Positions 37,321 through 45,848 are shown, counted from the stretch's first letter. The stretch: 64,000 nt of DNA from an uncultured Chitinophaga sp. (GCF_937898475.1 NZ_CALEJS010000011.1:364914-428913); one strand, 5' to 3'. Numbers and translations are program-made. Notes: generated from the letters alone by a model not told the origin.

Positions 37321-37337
37321 TAGATAAAGATTATCTA
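37321..37337. promoter_or_regulatory. Palindromic candidate operator, 7-3-7
   Basis: TAGATAA-AGA-TTATCTA, a perfect palindrome 108 bases before the deaminase fusion start; followed by AAAAAAT as at 29610. Likely site for a shared amino-sugar regulator (not encoded nearby). Confidence 0.5.
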
Positions 37338-37445
37338 AAAAAATCACAATTCTTAGTATCGGCATAACAGCACATTAGCATATTAGCGCATTTTTGTTTA
37401 ATTTTCGGGCTCGCTCTTAAATGCCTTCAATCCAAAACATTTACC

Positions 37446-39371
37446 ATGACGCTTAATCATCAGGAGATCGAACTGATTGACAGTTTTGAACAGATAGCTG
37501 TGGATATATATCCCACGGCTAAGGACGGATCCCGCGCGGTTGCGCAGGAAATAGCAGCACTCATCAAATCAAAACAGGCCGCCAAAGAAACCTGCGTATT
37601 AGGACTGGCGACCGGCTCTACCCCCAAATACTTATATGCCGAGCTGGTGCGCATGCACCGCGAAGAAGGTCTCAGCTTTAAAAACGTGGTGACCTTCAAC
37701 CTCGATGAGTATTATCCCATTGAACCGGATGCCTTACAGAGCTACAACCGGTTCATGAAAGAGCAGCTGTTTAATCACGTAGACATTCCGGAAGGCAATT
37801 ACTTTGTGCCCGATGGTACGATCCCCAAAGAAAGGATCAAGGCCTATTGTGAGGAATATGAACGCAAAATAGAAGCGGCAGGCGGTATCGACCTGCAGAT
37901 ACTCGGCATTGGCAACAACGGCCATATCGGTTTTAACGAGCCGGGCTCCAGTGTAAACTCTCATACCCGGCTGATCACGCTGGACAACAGTACCCGCCTG
38001 GCCAACGGCTATGAGTTCCCGAACATGAGCCAGGTACCCAGGCTGGCGATTACAGCGGGTATTGGCACCATCATGAAGGCACGGCGCGTGGTGCTGATGG
38101 CATGGGGCTCTCACAAAGCCAAGATCGTGCGCAGGGCAGTAGAAGGCCACAACACCGACCAGGTGCCCGCCAGCCTGCTGCAACAGCATCCCAACACCAA
38201 GTTCGTGATAGACGAGCAGGCAGCCGCAGAACTTACCCGCTTTAAAGAGCCCTGGCTCACCGGCGATTGCGAATGGACGCCGCAGCTCAGGCGCAAGGCG
38301 GTTACCAGCCTCGCCATGAAGCTGAACAAGCCCATCCTGATGCTGACAGACAAAGACTACAATGAGAATGGCTTAAACGACCTGATCGTTCAATACGGTT
38401 CTGCCTATGAACTGAACATCGAAGAGTTCAACGGCATACGCGACACCATTACAGGATGGCCCGGCGGCAAACCCGGCGCTCCCCTGCCCAAACACCCGGA
38501 ACGTTCTGAGCCCGCCAGCAAACGGGTACTGATCTTCTCCCCTCACCCGGATGATGACATCATCTCCATGGGCGGTACCTTTATCCGCCTCCATGAGCAG
38601 GGACATGATGTACACGTGGCCTACCAGACCTCCGGCAACATCGCCGTTACAGACGAATTCGTACTGCGCTTTATTGACTTTGCTGTAGGCTTTGAAGGCA
38701 TGTTCGATATAGACAGAAGCAAGAGCTCACAGATACTCGACGAAGCCAAGGCTTTCCTGAAGATCAAAAAGCCCAGCCAGAAAGATACTCCTGAGATCCG
38801 CGCTATCAAAGGCCTGATCCGCCGCTGCGAAGCAAGGGCCACCTGCCGTTACGTAGGCATCAAGGATGAGAACATTCACTTCCAGAACCTGCCTTTCTAT
38901 GAAACAGGACTGGTTGAGAAAAAACCAATGGGCGAAGAGGATATACAACTGACGGTAGACCTGATCCGCCAGGTGAAACCGCACCAGATCTTCTGCGCCG
39001 GCGACCTTGCCGATCCGCATGGCACCCACAAGGTTTGCCTGGACATCATCTTTGCCGCACTGGAAAGACTGAAACATGAAGATTTCATGAAAGATTGCTG
39101 GGTATGGCTGTACAAAGGTGCATGGCAGGAATGGGAGATCCATGAAATAGAGATGGCCGTGCCCATGAGCCCTGACCAGGTAGTACAGAAACGCCTCGGT
39201 ATCTTCATCCACCAGAGCCAGAAAGACGTAGTGCCTTTCCAGGGTACTGACCTTCGTGAGTTCTGGCAAAGGGCGGAAGACCGCAATGCCAACACTGCAG
39301 ACCTGTATGACCAGCTGGGCTTACAGAAGTATGCAGCCATGGAAGCGTTTGTACGTTACCATTTCATGTAA
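37446..39371 (+). CDS. Glucosamine-6-phosphate deaminase fused to a PIG-L/LmbE deacetylase-like domain
   Basis: 641 residues. The NagB domain (about 10-270) has GLATGSTPKYLY, FNLDEYYP with catalytic Asp87 and GIGNNGHIGFNEPGS with His160 and Glu165. After a linker (about 275-355) comes a PIG-L domain with SPHPDDDIISMGG (residues 365-377, metal-binding) and a late DPHGTHK. Cytoplasmic. The deaminase converts GlcN-6-P to fructose-6-P and ammonia. The second domain may deacetylate GlcNAc-6-P, since no nagA is in the window. Such fusions are known in Bacteroidota. Confidence 0.92.
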   Translation: MTLNHQEIELIDSFEQIAVDIYPTAKDGSRAVAQEIAALIKSKQAAKETCVLGLATGSTPKYLYAELVRMHREEGLSFKNVVTFNLDEYYPIEPDALQSYNRFMKEQLFNHVDIPEGNYFVPDGTIPKERIKAYCEEYERKIEAAGGIDLQILGIGNNGHIGFNEPGSSVNSHTRLITLDNSTRLANGYEFPNMSQVPRLAITAGIGTIMKARRVVLMAWGSHKAKIVRRAVEGHNTDQVPASLLQQHPNTKFVIDEQAAAELTRFKEPWLTGDCEWTPQLRRKAVTSLAMKLNKPILMLTDKDYNENGLNDLIVQYGSAYELNIEEFNGIRDTITGWPGGKPGAPLPKHPERSEPASKRVLIFSPHPDDDIISMGGTFIRLHEQGHDVHVAYQTSGNIAVTDEFVLRFIDFAVGFEGMFDIDRSKSSQILDEAKAFLKIKKPSQKDTPEIRAIKGLIRRCEARATCRYVGIKDENIHFQNLPFYETGLVEKKPMGEEDIQLTVDLIRQVKPHQIFCAGDLADPHGTHKVCLDIIFAALERLKHEDFMKDCWVWLYKGAWQEWEIHEIEMAVPMSPDQVVQKRLGIFIHQSQKDVVPFQGTDLREFWQRAEDRNANTADLYDQLGLQKYAAMEAFVRYHFM

Positions 39372-39392
39372 CACCTTGCAGGAAGCAATAAA

Positions 39393-39425
39393 AAAAAGAC
39401 GCGGAGATCACATCCGCGTCTTTTT
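39393..39425. terminator. Bidirectional terminator between the deaminase fusion and lanB
   Basis: AAAAAGACGCGGA, loop of seven, TCCGCGTCTTTTT. A 13-bp stem ending 5 bases from the lanB stop; serves both converging genes. Confidence 0.9.
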
Positions 39426-39429
39426 ATTT

Positions 39430-42400
39430 TTAAACAAGCGCTGCCTGACGCGCCATTGATGATGCGTAATACTTCTTGAGCAAATTATAGATCACGCATT
39501 CATAAATCCGCTGCCTGGACCTGAATAGCCTGTTGATGCTCATGTGGATCAGGCTGTCTACATAAAGGGTTTTGTGAAAGCCTTCTTTGGCGCTTATATC
39601 GGCAATGAGCGGCGCAATGGCCTGGCCGCGCATATTGATGACAGCCTTTAATTCACCGGCCAGCGATCCCTCCTGCTCCTGGTCCATAAAGGAAAAGATC
39701 TCGTTCTTATACTTCCTGAACTTGCGGTCAAGCACTACTACATTTTCTTTCAGATCGCCAAACTCCCTTGCAAACTGCCCGGCCATGTATTCAGCGTAAT
39801 TCCTCTTCTCTTCCAGGTTCAGGCCAAACAGGTCCAGGAAGCTGTCGGTAGCGTACAGTGCAGACAACCATCGCAGTTCTTCATTGCCCCCCTGCCCTGT
39901 TTTCCGGATCAGCTCTGCACACATCATGCTGTCCAGCGTGAAAATGGATTCCATATATTCAATGGTATCAAAACCATATCGCTCCAGTTCCCGCTGGTAG
40001 GTCTCCGCAGTTACCTTCCAGATGATCTTCGCTTCTTTCAGCGCTTCTACCAGGGGATAGAACTCTTTGTAAAAGCGATCATGCCCCGCTCCCGCAGTGA
40101 GATGAAAACGCAGGCGCAAATGGAACCTGGGATCATGATAGCGGATAAAGAAGCTTTTATCGATGATGTTCTGCGCCAGGCATTGCTGGATCACCGGCTG
40201 CAGTTTAAGCAGGATCTTATCTGCGCTGTTGAAGCCTGTGTACAGGTTAAAATAGATCCACTCGCTTCCGGGCAGGAACTCGCGCTGCACAAGCGTATCG
40301 CCGGAGCGGAGGTATTTCTTTGCAGGAACAGCGCTTTGTACTGTTCTTTCTTTTTTAAAGAAGAAAAGGAACTCATTATTGAAGCTTTCCCCGTTCTCAT
40401 TGCGGATGGGCGAAGTATATTCAGCAAACAGCACTTCATGGATGGATACGGTTTCCATATCCCTGATCTCATTCACCATCACCTGCAGCGATTGCAGGCT
40501 GTCTTTGTTTATTACCAGCTCATTATCACCCTGTGCTATGCAGAACAGGGATGGCAGCCCATGCTGCGCCGCAAAAGCCTCAAATGCGGGCTGCAGTTCA
40601 TCGTCCTTTGCATATACCAGGTGCTCATATTCATGCCTTGAAAACAGCCAGGTAGCCCTTTTAAGGATCATGTTCTTATACACGATACGGGGAATATGCC
40701 GGAAGAACTTCTGCATGGAGCGGAGGTCCAGCACCGCGCCGGTCTGCCCTTCAGGCTCCTGCATATCACAAAGGAAATGATAGAGGGGCAGGCTGGTACC
40801 ATTGCTGTAAAAGTGCGAATTGGTCAGAAACGGCAGTACCTGCTTGTTATGCGTCTTGGAATACATGATCATCTTACCATCCCGGATACACAGCATCAGG
40901 TCGTTGATAGACAGGCGCTGCTCTTTGGGCAAGGGAGAACCTGCCAGGTAAGGGATCTCGTATTTCCTGATGGCGGGGCGTTGCAGCACATTCCCTAAAC
41001 GTGCCGCAGGCAGGTGTGTGATCTCTGCCACCAGTTTGTCTTTGTGCATCTCTTCTTCGGTACGCACAATCTCTTCCACCACCGCCTTCATTTCCGGATC
41101 GCCGTTACAGAAACGGCCAATCCAGGTAGGCGCTGTTTGCCCGGATACGCCCTGGAAATAGATAACATCCTGGTCGCTGTTATCTTTATAAAGCGAAGCC
41201 ATGACCGTGTAGGTATCAGATAAACGGCCCCTGTTCTCCGGGAAAGCGGCCATATCTTCGTCGGTGATCTCTATTACCGCTGAACGGTTCACCAATGCAG
41301 CCGTGATCTTATTGCTCCAGAAGGCGCTGCGCCGGTTGTCTAATGTGATCTGCTCATGGCTGTTAGCAGGAGGCCTGAAAATCACATCGGACACCAGGGC
41401 GGAATAATCGCCGCTACTGTCTTCCATATGGTCGCCGTAGCCAATACCTGCTTCCACATCCAATGCTTCTACCAGGGGCACCACACGCGATTCATAGCGT
41501 TGTTCAAAAGCTGCTTTGAACTTCTCCATTCTTTTGGCGGATGGTGGAGCGGAAAGCCGCGTCACAATGTCTACGCCCTTCTGCAGGATACTGATGATCT
41601 CCTGGTTTACCTGTGCCTGTTTACTGGTAGGGATCAGGTCTGTCTGGATCAGTGATTTCTCATCAAAAGGCAGTTCAAATGCAGCGGCCTTTTCTTTCAG
41701 CAGCTGGTACTGCGGCATCTTGTCGCCCAGCTTTGTATGGTCTATCAGCGCGGCGCCTTCCTTAATTTCCTGCAGGTACTGCAGTACCGGGTGATTATCC
41801 CCCGTTGCAGATAATGCCCTGATCACGTAATCTTCCATTTCTTCACCGGTGGTGCCGGGATCCAGGTTGCTGACCAATACCTGCTCATCCACCAGATGAT
41901 TCACAAAAGCCAGCGCCGCATGCAGATCAATATCACCTCCGGTGAGACCGGAAGCGATGGCGGTGAGGCTCAGTCCATCCGCCGCTGCCACCGTATCTAT
42001 TACCCTTGTAAGGTAGGACGTGGCAGCAATGGATACCAGCTCAAACTTTCTTACCCCGTCTGTATAACTGCACTCTACATAACGGTAAGCATCACCCAGG
42101 CGGTACAGCGAGGTATTGACAAAATACTGCAGGTGGGGTTTGATACCGGGATGCCGGCGGATCCTGTCTACCAGTGAGAAAAGGTATTGCATATCCAGCC
42201 GGGTATGCTGGCGGTATGCAGTGATATCGTTCATCACTACATTGGTTACAGGCCCCAGCCCTGCAACAGCACATCCGGCAAACAGGCCGAATGGCGTGCA
42301 CCTGGTGGAGATCCTGTAAATATATCTTAACAGTGAAAGCCGCAGCTTGCGGGCTTTCCTGCTGTCTTCAAAGAGGCTTGCCGCGTCAGTAGCTATAACA

Positions 42401-42564
42401 GCATAGTACAATTGCGGAGAGGCGAGATACAGGGCGTTCAGGAATACTTTATCTGAAAGCATTCGTTTAAGGTTGTTCTCTTCATCCTTAAAAAAATTCC
42501 TGTAAAAATCTATTCCATACAACGGCAAACGCATTGCCGCCCTGGAGAAGGCCTTATCAAACAT
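39430..42564 (-). CDS. lanB: Class I lanthipeptide dehydratase (LanB)
   Basis: 1044 residues. The N-terminal two thirds is the glutamylation domain, which in this family uses glutamyl-tRNA to activate Ser and Thr. The elimination domain (SpaB C-terminal type) begins near residue 754, with SEWIYFNLYTGFNSADKILL and FFIRYHDPRFHLRLRFHL. Thus it is a complete, not split, LanB. Start ATG 42564 (MFDKAFSRAAMRLPLYG) lies 10 bp after lanC1. A longer form to 42633 would overlap lanC1 and is rejected. It dehydrates core Ser/Thr of the precursors. Last gene of the lanA2-lanA1-lanC1-lanB unit, closed by a terminator. Confidence 0.94.
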   Translation of the reverse strand: MFDKAFSRAAMRLPLYGIDFYRNFFKDEENNLKRMLSDKVFLNALYLASPQLYYAVIATDAASLFEDSRKARKLRLSLLRYIYRISTRCTPFGLFAGCAVAGLGPVTNVVMNDITAYRQHTRLDMQYLFSLVDRIRRHPGIKPHLQYFVNTSLYRLGDAYRYVECSYTDGVRKFELVSIAATSYLTRVIDTVAAADGLSLTAIASGLTGGDIDLHAALAFVNHLVDEQVLVSNLDPGTTGEEMEDYVIRALSATGDNHPVLQYLQEIKEGAALIDHTKLGDKMPQYQLLKEKAAAFELPFDEKSLIQTDLIPTSKQAQVNQEIISILQKGVDIVTRLSAPPSAKRMEKFKAAFEQRYESRVVPLVEALDVEAGIGYGDHMEDSSGDYSALVSDVIFRPPANSHEQITLDNRRSAFWSNKITAALVNRSAVIEITDEDMAAFPENRGRLSDTYTVMASLYKDNSDQDVIYFQGVSGQTAPTWIGRFCNGDPEMKAVVEEIVRTEEEMHKDKLVAEITHLPAARLGNVLQRPAIRKYEIPYLAGSPLPKEQRLSINDLMLCIRDGKMIMYSKTHNKQVLPFLTNSHFYSNGTSLPLYHFLCDMQEPEGQTGAVLDLRSMQKFFRHIPRIVYKNMILKRATWLFSRHEYEHLVYAKDDELQPAFEAFAAQHGLPSLFCIAQGDNELVINKDSLQSLQVMVNEIRDMETVSIHEVLFAEYTSPIRNENGESFNNEFLFFFKKERTVQSAVPAKKYLRSGDTLVQREFLPGSEWIYFNLYTGFNSADKILLKLQPVIQQCLAQNIIDKSFFIRYHDPRFHLRLRFHLTAGAGHDRFYKEFYPLVEALKEAKIIWKVTAETYQRELERYGFDTIEYMESIFTLDSMMCAELIRKTGQGGNEELRWLSALYATDSFLDLFGLNLEEKRNYAEYMAGQFAREFGDLKENVVVLDRKFRKYKNEIFSFMDQEQEGSLAGELKAVINMRGQAIAPLIADISAKEGFHKTLYVDSLIHMSINRLFRSRQRIYECVIYNLLKKYYASSMARQAALV

Positions 42565-42574
42565 AACAATTGCT

Positions 42575-43726
42575 TTAGGATAATAAAAAGAAACGATCCC
42601 AGTCGCCCGGGCCATCGCCGATAAAGTCAGCAAGCACCAGGGCCACGCCTGCGGCGCCGCTTAGTACGCCGCATTCAGGAGAATAGGTTTTGCCGGTGAA
42701 CTTTTTATAACCGCCTATGCCGTCTTCAAAGCTGCACATGGCAATGGTCTGGTCTATCCAGCTGTGGTAGCTGTCAAGGAAAACAGGGTTCAGTGTATAC
42801 TGGTACCATTTGCGATAGATATGCGCTACGCTGGCGCTTCCATGGCAAAAGCCCGCATCAAACACACGGGAATCCTGGCGCGTCACCCGCCGGGTGGTAT
42901 GCAGGGCCAGTTCGGTGGCTTCTTTTACCAGGTAGTTGCTATGCAGCGTTTTACCTGCATGGTATAATCCGATAGAGATGGTGGTATCGCCATAACACCA
43001 GCCCAGCGGCACTTCATAGTTCCATTCATCAGGGTGGGCAGGTTTAACAATGGACGGGAAAACAGACAAGGTACCGGGATCCGGCGAACGAAAGGCCAGC
43101 AGACGATCGGCTATTGCTTTTATATCAGCCTTCACACCGGCGGGATCTGCAGCGATCCGCGCGTATTTAATGAGCAGCATGAGCAGCGATACCAGCCCGT
43201 GGGCCATACCGCAGTTCGTATATTCGTTGCATTGTGCCAGCTGTCCCTGTACTACTTTTTCTATAACGGGCGCCAGTGCGCCTCCATTGCGGCCAGTGCT
43301 GTTCCTTTCAATGAAGTACAGTATAATACCGATAGCGCCGTGCAGGTAATCCCAGTTGGCTTTATCCAGCGTTACCTGCAATGCGTTGTGTAATACCTGG
43401 TCACATTGTTCCAGGAGGCTGTCAATGCTGTTGTCAAAAAAGGCTTTCTCCCGGAGGTAACTGAACAGGGCGGCAATGCCTGTAAGTCCGTCGCAGTATG
43501 TAAAAGAGGGTATTCCTTTGGTGATGTCATCCATCAGCTGTTCGGTGATCAGCTGGCTCTTCCTGCTGTACTCATCGTCGCCCAGCACGCTGTAGAGGTT
43601 ATGATACAGCAGCAGCAGGCCGCCCTTACCGTTGAACAGTGAGAGGGGCGTATTATCCAGGCAGGTATCGAAAAGCTGTTGTTCGATCTCGGCGAGTTTT
43701 TTACCCGCTGCAGTGATGGTATTCAT
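42575..43726 (-). CDS. lanC: Lanthionine synthetase C-like cyclase (LanC1), zinc site intact
   Basis: 383 residues, alpha/alpha toroid with repeated GxxG segments (YCDGLTGIAAL, YLHGAIGIILY, GMAHGLVSLLM, CHGSASVAHIY, LSGAAGVALVL). Zinc ligands Cys244 (GWCYGD), Cys294 and His295 (GFCHG) are present, and His176 matches the active-site His. It should add core cysteines to dehydrated residues, forming thioether rings. It lies between lanA1, from which a strong hairpin separates it, and lanB. Confidence 0.94.
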   Translation of the reverse strand: MNTITAAGKKLAEIEQQLFDTCLDNTPLSLFNGKGGLLLLYHNLYSVLGDDEYSRKSQLITEQLMDDITKGIPSFTYCDGLTGIAALFSYLREKAFFDNSIDSLLEQCDQVLHNALQVTLDKANWDYLHGAIGIILYFIERNSTGRNGGALAPVIEKVVQGQLAQCNEYTNCGMAHGLVSLLMLLIKYARIAADPAGVKADIKAIADRLLAFRSPDPGTLSVFPSIVKPAHPDEWNYEVPLGWCYGDTTISIGLYHAGKTLHSNYLVKEATELALHTTRRVTRQDSRVFDAGFCHGSASVAHIYRKWYQYTLNPVFLDSYHSWIDQTIAMCSFEDGIGGYKKFTGKTYSPECGVLSGAAGVALVLADFIGDGPGDWDRFFLLS

Positions 43727-43753
43727 ATGCGGATGCTTGGAGTAGTAAGAGAA

Positions 43754-43787
43754 ATACAGGGTTCTTTAACGGGAAAGAACCCTGTAT
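43754..43787. terminator. Hairpin between lanA1 and lanC1
   Basis: Perfect 14-bp stem ATACAGGGTTCTTT/AAAGAACCCTGTAT, loop of six, 20 bases after the lanA1 stop. The tract after it on the minus strand (TTCTCTTACT) is only moderately U-rich, so partial read-through into lanC1-lanB is likely. Confidence 0.75.
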
Positions 43788-43806
43788 GCATCAGATGCTA
43801 TATCAA

Positions 43807-43983
43807 TTAAGCATTATCTTCGATAGAAGTAGTGCTGGTGCACCAGCTGCAGGTAAAGTTAGTACGGGTGCTGGCTGCAGCTTCGCTACCACCAACCATC
43901 TGGTTCATGTCGGCATCAGACAGGTTAGCAACTTTTTCTTTTACGATTTCCAGGTTTGCGTTTACAGAAATTTGATTTTTCAT
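43807..43983 (-). CDS. lanA1: Class I lanthipeptide precursor LanA1
   Basis: 58 residues, too short for most gene finders. The leader MKNQISVNANLEIVKEKVAN... ends in a double-glycine site (MVGG, residues 29-32) suited to the C39 peptidase of the exporter. The core from Ser33 contains STRTNFTCSWCTSTTSIEDN: two Cys (45, 48) and many Ser/Thr available for ring formation. The core matches that of LanA2 at EAA, ST and FTC[S/T]WCT. Downstream of lanA2 and upstream of lanC1 in one unit. Confidence 0.9.
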   Translation of the reverse strand: MKNQISVNANLEIVKEKVANLSDADMNQMVGGSEAAASTRTNFTCSWCTSTTSIEDNA

Positions 43984-44203
43984 TTTGTTAGATTTTAAGT
44001 TATTAAGAAAAGATCTGGTTGTTTTAACGTAAACAGCCTTTTAACGCTGCCTGTTTTAACTGGGTGCAGTACCAGTGTGCCTGTCTTTGGGCGCCTCAAA
44101 GACGCTGGCAGCTTCGTTGTTCACCGGTTAAAATACTTTTGTACTTGTCGCCGGTAATTATTATCTTTATATTGTTTACAGAAAAGATTTTCAGTTATTA
44201 AGT
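43984..44203. other. Spacer between lanA2 and lanA1
   Basis: No gene. AT-rich ends with a GC-richer centre; GTACAAAAG and GGTGAAC resemble the regulator boxes but lack the 21- and 34-base geometry and a TAnnTTTG element. So I do not call a separate promoter for lanA1. Confidence 0.5.
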
Positions 44204-44229
44204 GAGCCCGTTCTACCCGGAACGGGCTC
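44204..44229. terminator. Hairpin downstream of lanA2
   Basis: 10-bp stem GAGCCCGTTC/GAACGGGCTC with six-base loop, 14 bases after the lanA2 stop. No U run on the minus strand, so it is more likely a stabiliser or partial terminator. Confidence 0.6.
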
Positions 44230-44242
44230 TTTCTTTGGATGA

Positions 44243-44425
44243 TCATTGATCCTGTGGTGCAGGAAGAATAGTTGTACACCAGGTACAGGTGAAATCCCAA
44301 TTGGTACTCCTGCCCGCTGCCTCGTTACCGCCTTTGAGCTGAGCGATCTGCTTGTCGCTCAATACTGCGATCTTCTCTTTATCGAGGTGCAGCTTTGCGT
44401 TATTAGTAACTTTCTTCTTTTTCAT
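44243..44425 (-). CDS. lanA2: Class I lanthipeptide precursor LanA2
   Basis: 60 residues. The basic leader has the Bacteroidota natural-product leader pattern (LHLDKEKIAVLSDKQIAQLKGG), ending in Gly32-Gly33. The core NEAAGRSTNWDFTCTWCTTI carries Cys47 and Cys50 within FTCTWCT and Thr/Ser before them for rings. First gene after the regulated promoter at 44473-44565; followed by lanA1, lanC1 and lanB. Confidence 0.92.
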   Translation of the reverse strand: MKKKKVTNNAKLHLDKEKIAVLSDKQIAQLKGGNEAAGRSTNWDFTCTWCTTILPAPQDQ

Positions 44426-44472
44426 GATCGTTGTTTTTTTGTTTCGCTTGTGTTGTTCTGAACTTGTTGATA

Positions 44473-44568
44473 CAAATTTAGCGCGGCATTGAGGGCAGTT
44501 GAAATTCGTTACACTAATGACTGCTTTTTAGGTACGAAGCAGGTTTGTATCTGTTAGGTAGGTACGAA
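44473..44568 (-). promoter_or_regulatory. Regulated promoter of lanA2-lanA1-lanC1-lanB
   Basis: On the minus strand: box GTACCTA (from 44535), then 21 bases later GTGTAACG (from 44514), then 34 bases later TAAATTTG (44480-44473). A further upstream copy of TTCGTACCTA (44568-44559) is identical to box 1 and lies 30 bp away. The direct-repeat spacing of two helical turns is typical of LytTR-domain binding sites. Confidence 0.75.
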
Positions 44569-44596
44569 ACGGGCTAATCTAGTGACAACAGGAAAG

Positions 44597-44629
44597 AAAA
44601 AAGGCTACCCCGCCTTTTGCAGGATAGCC
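44597..44629 (-). terminator. Terminator of lanC2
   Basis: Minus strand: GGCTATCCTGC, loop AAAA, GGCGGGGTAGCC with G-U pairs, followed by TTTTTTCTTT. Begins 22 bases after the lanC2 stop. Confidence 0.8.
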
Positions 44630-44651
44630 CGGCTGAAGCCTGAATTTGGGG

Positions 44652-45830
44652 CTACAATAATAATGCGCTGCTCCAGTGCAGCTCTTTATTCGAAACATAG
44701 GACAGCAGTACAAAGGCGATACCGAGCGAGCCATCCAGCAGCTCCTGCTCTTTTCCTGCGTATCGTCCTTTTTCCAGATCTTCTTCAAGGAGCAGGATCG
44801 TTCTTTCAATCCAGTACAGGTAGCCCTCCTGGTATACATCCAGGCCGGTTTCCCGGTATAATGTTCTGCAATATTGTGCGAGGCCTGCAGCGCCTGTACA
44901 GAAACCTGCGCTGTCAACATGTGTGGACTGCTCATCACGGCGCATCATGCTCTGCATACCGATCAGGTCTGCCTGGCGTTTCAGCCCTTCGTCGTTGAAC
45001 AGGCGTGCGGCACGGTAAAACAGCAATACTTCATTCAGATCGCCGCTTTCCCAGGCCATACGGTTGGCTGCATATATTTCATTGGCGTTGCGTGTAATGA
45101 CCAGGGGAAAGAATGAATATTCCTGGCGCGAGAAATCAATATCTATCTTATGCTTCAGTATAAAACGGATACCTCCCCTCACTACTTTTTCGATCAGCTC
45201 CTTATGCGATGATCTTTCGTAGGCATTAAGCAGTACCAGCAATACACCTGTAAGGCCATGGGAAAGGCTTAAATTGATCACCTGCTTGCCATCTATTCTC
45301 AGCAGGTGATTGCGGTACCAGTAGCCGCCGTCTTCTTCCACTGCCTGCAGGCAGATCTTTTCTACTAAAGCGTCCAGGTAGTCATTGCCGGCCGCGGTCA
45401 TTTCCTTTCTTTCTGAAAAATAGTGGATAACGCCCGGCGCGCCATGCAGCAGGTCTATATTATCTGCGTCCAGCAACCCGGATGCGGCATGATACAGGTA
45501 TTTGTCCAGCTCTTCAAATTCATTGTCTGCCTCCAGTTCCACGAATCCTTCGCGGCACATGAAGTTTACAATATAACCAAAGCCGGCTGCGCCTGTTCCC
45601 AATGCGGGGCCCACCAGGCTGGGCCTGGATGCGCTGATATTGTCAAATACCTGCGTCAGCATAGCTTTTGCGCTATGCCCGATCGCCGGTATCTCTGTTA
45701 CTTTGTAAAGGTGGTAGTAATAGAAGATCATCCCGAGCCGTCCCCTGAGAAGGGTGTCATCGGCGCCAGCAGAAACGTCCAGCAATCTGTTAAGCCTGTC
45801 TAATTGTTTTTGGGCTATTTGTTGCATCAT
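44652..45830 (-). CDS. LanC-like protein with degenerate zinc site (LanC2)
   Basis: 392 residues, LanC toroid repeats clear (LLHGAPGVIHYF, SLSHGLTGVLLVL, CTGAAGLAQY, LLDGSLGIAFVLL). Compared with LanC1, the first zinc Cys is Glu261 (AWESGD against GWCYGD) and the zinc His is Thr312 (FCTG against FCHG). Only Cys311 and His191 remain. Zinc-dependent cyclisation is therefore doubtful. Start at ATG 45830 (MMQQIAQKQL), as the -7 element at 45849 excludes a start at 45863. It is a single-gene unit with its own regulated promoter and terminator. Confidence 0.88.
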   Translation of the reverse strand: MMQQIAQKQLDRLNRLLDVSAGADDTLLRGRLGMIFYYYHLYKVTEIPAIGHSAKAMLTQVFDNISASRPSLVGPALGTGAAGFGYIVNFMCREGFVELEADNEFEELDKYLYHAASGLLDADNIDLLHGAPGVIHYFSERKEMTAAGNDYLDALVEKICLQAVEEDGGYWYRNHLLRIDGKQVINLSLSHGLTGVLLVLLNAYERSSHKELIEKVVRGGIRFILKHKIDIDFSRQEYSFFPLVITRNANEIYAANRMAWESGDLNEVLLFYRAARLFNDEGLKRQADLIGMQSMMRRDEQSTHVDSAGFCTGAAGLAQYCRTLYRETGLDVYQEGYLYWIERTILLLEEDLEKGRYAGKEQELLDGSLGIAFVLLSYVSNKELHWSSALLL

Positions 45831-45848
45831 TACTTTCTTGATCTGGCA

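Noticed and set aside
39430..39799. Short plus-strand frames within lanB as possible small peptides
   Set aside because: All are antisense to conserved LanB sequence and lack leader-like features.
42565..42633. Upstream start for lanB giving 23 more residues
   Set aside because: Would overlap lanC1, and the LanB-typical N-terminus begins at MFDKAFSRAAM.
43984..44203. Possible fifth regulated promoter before lanA1
   Set aside because: GTAC and GTGAA words occur, but 20 bases apart and with no TAnnTTTG 34 bases downstream.
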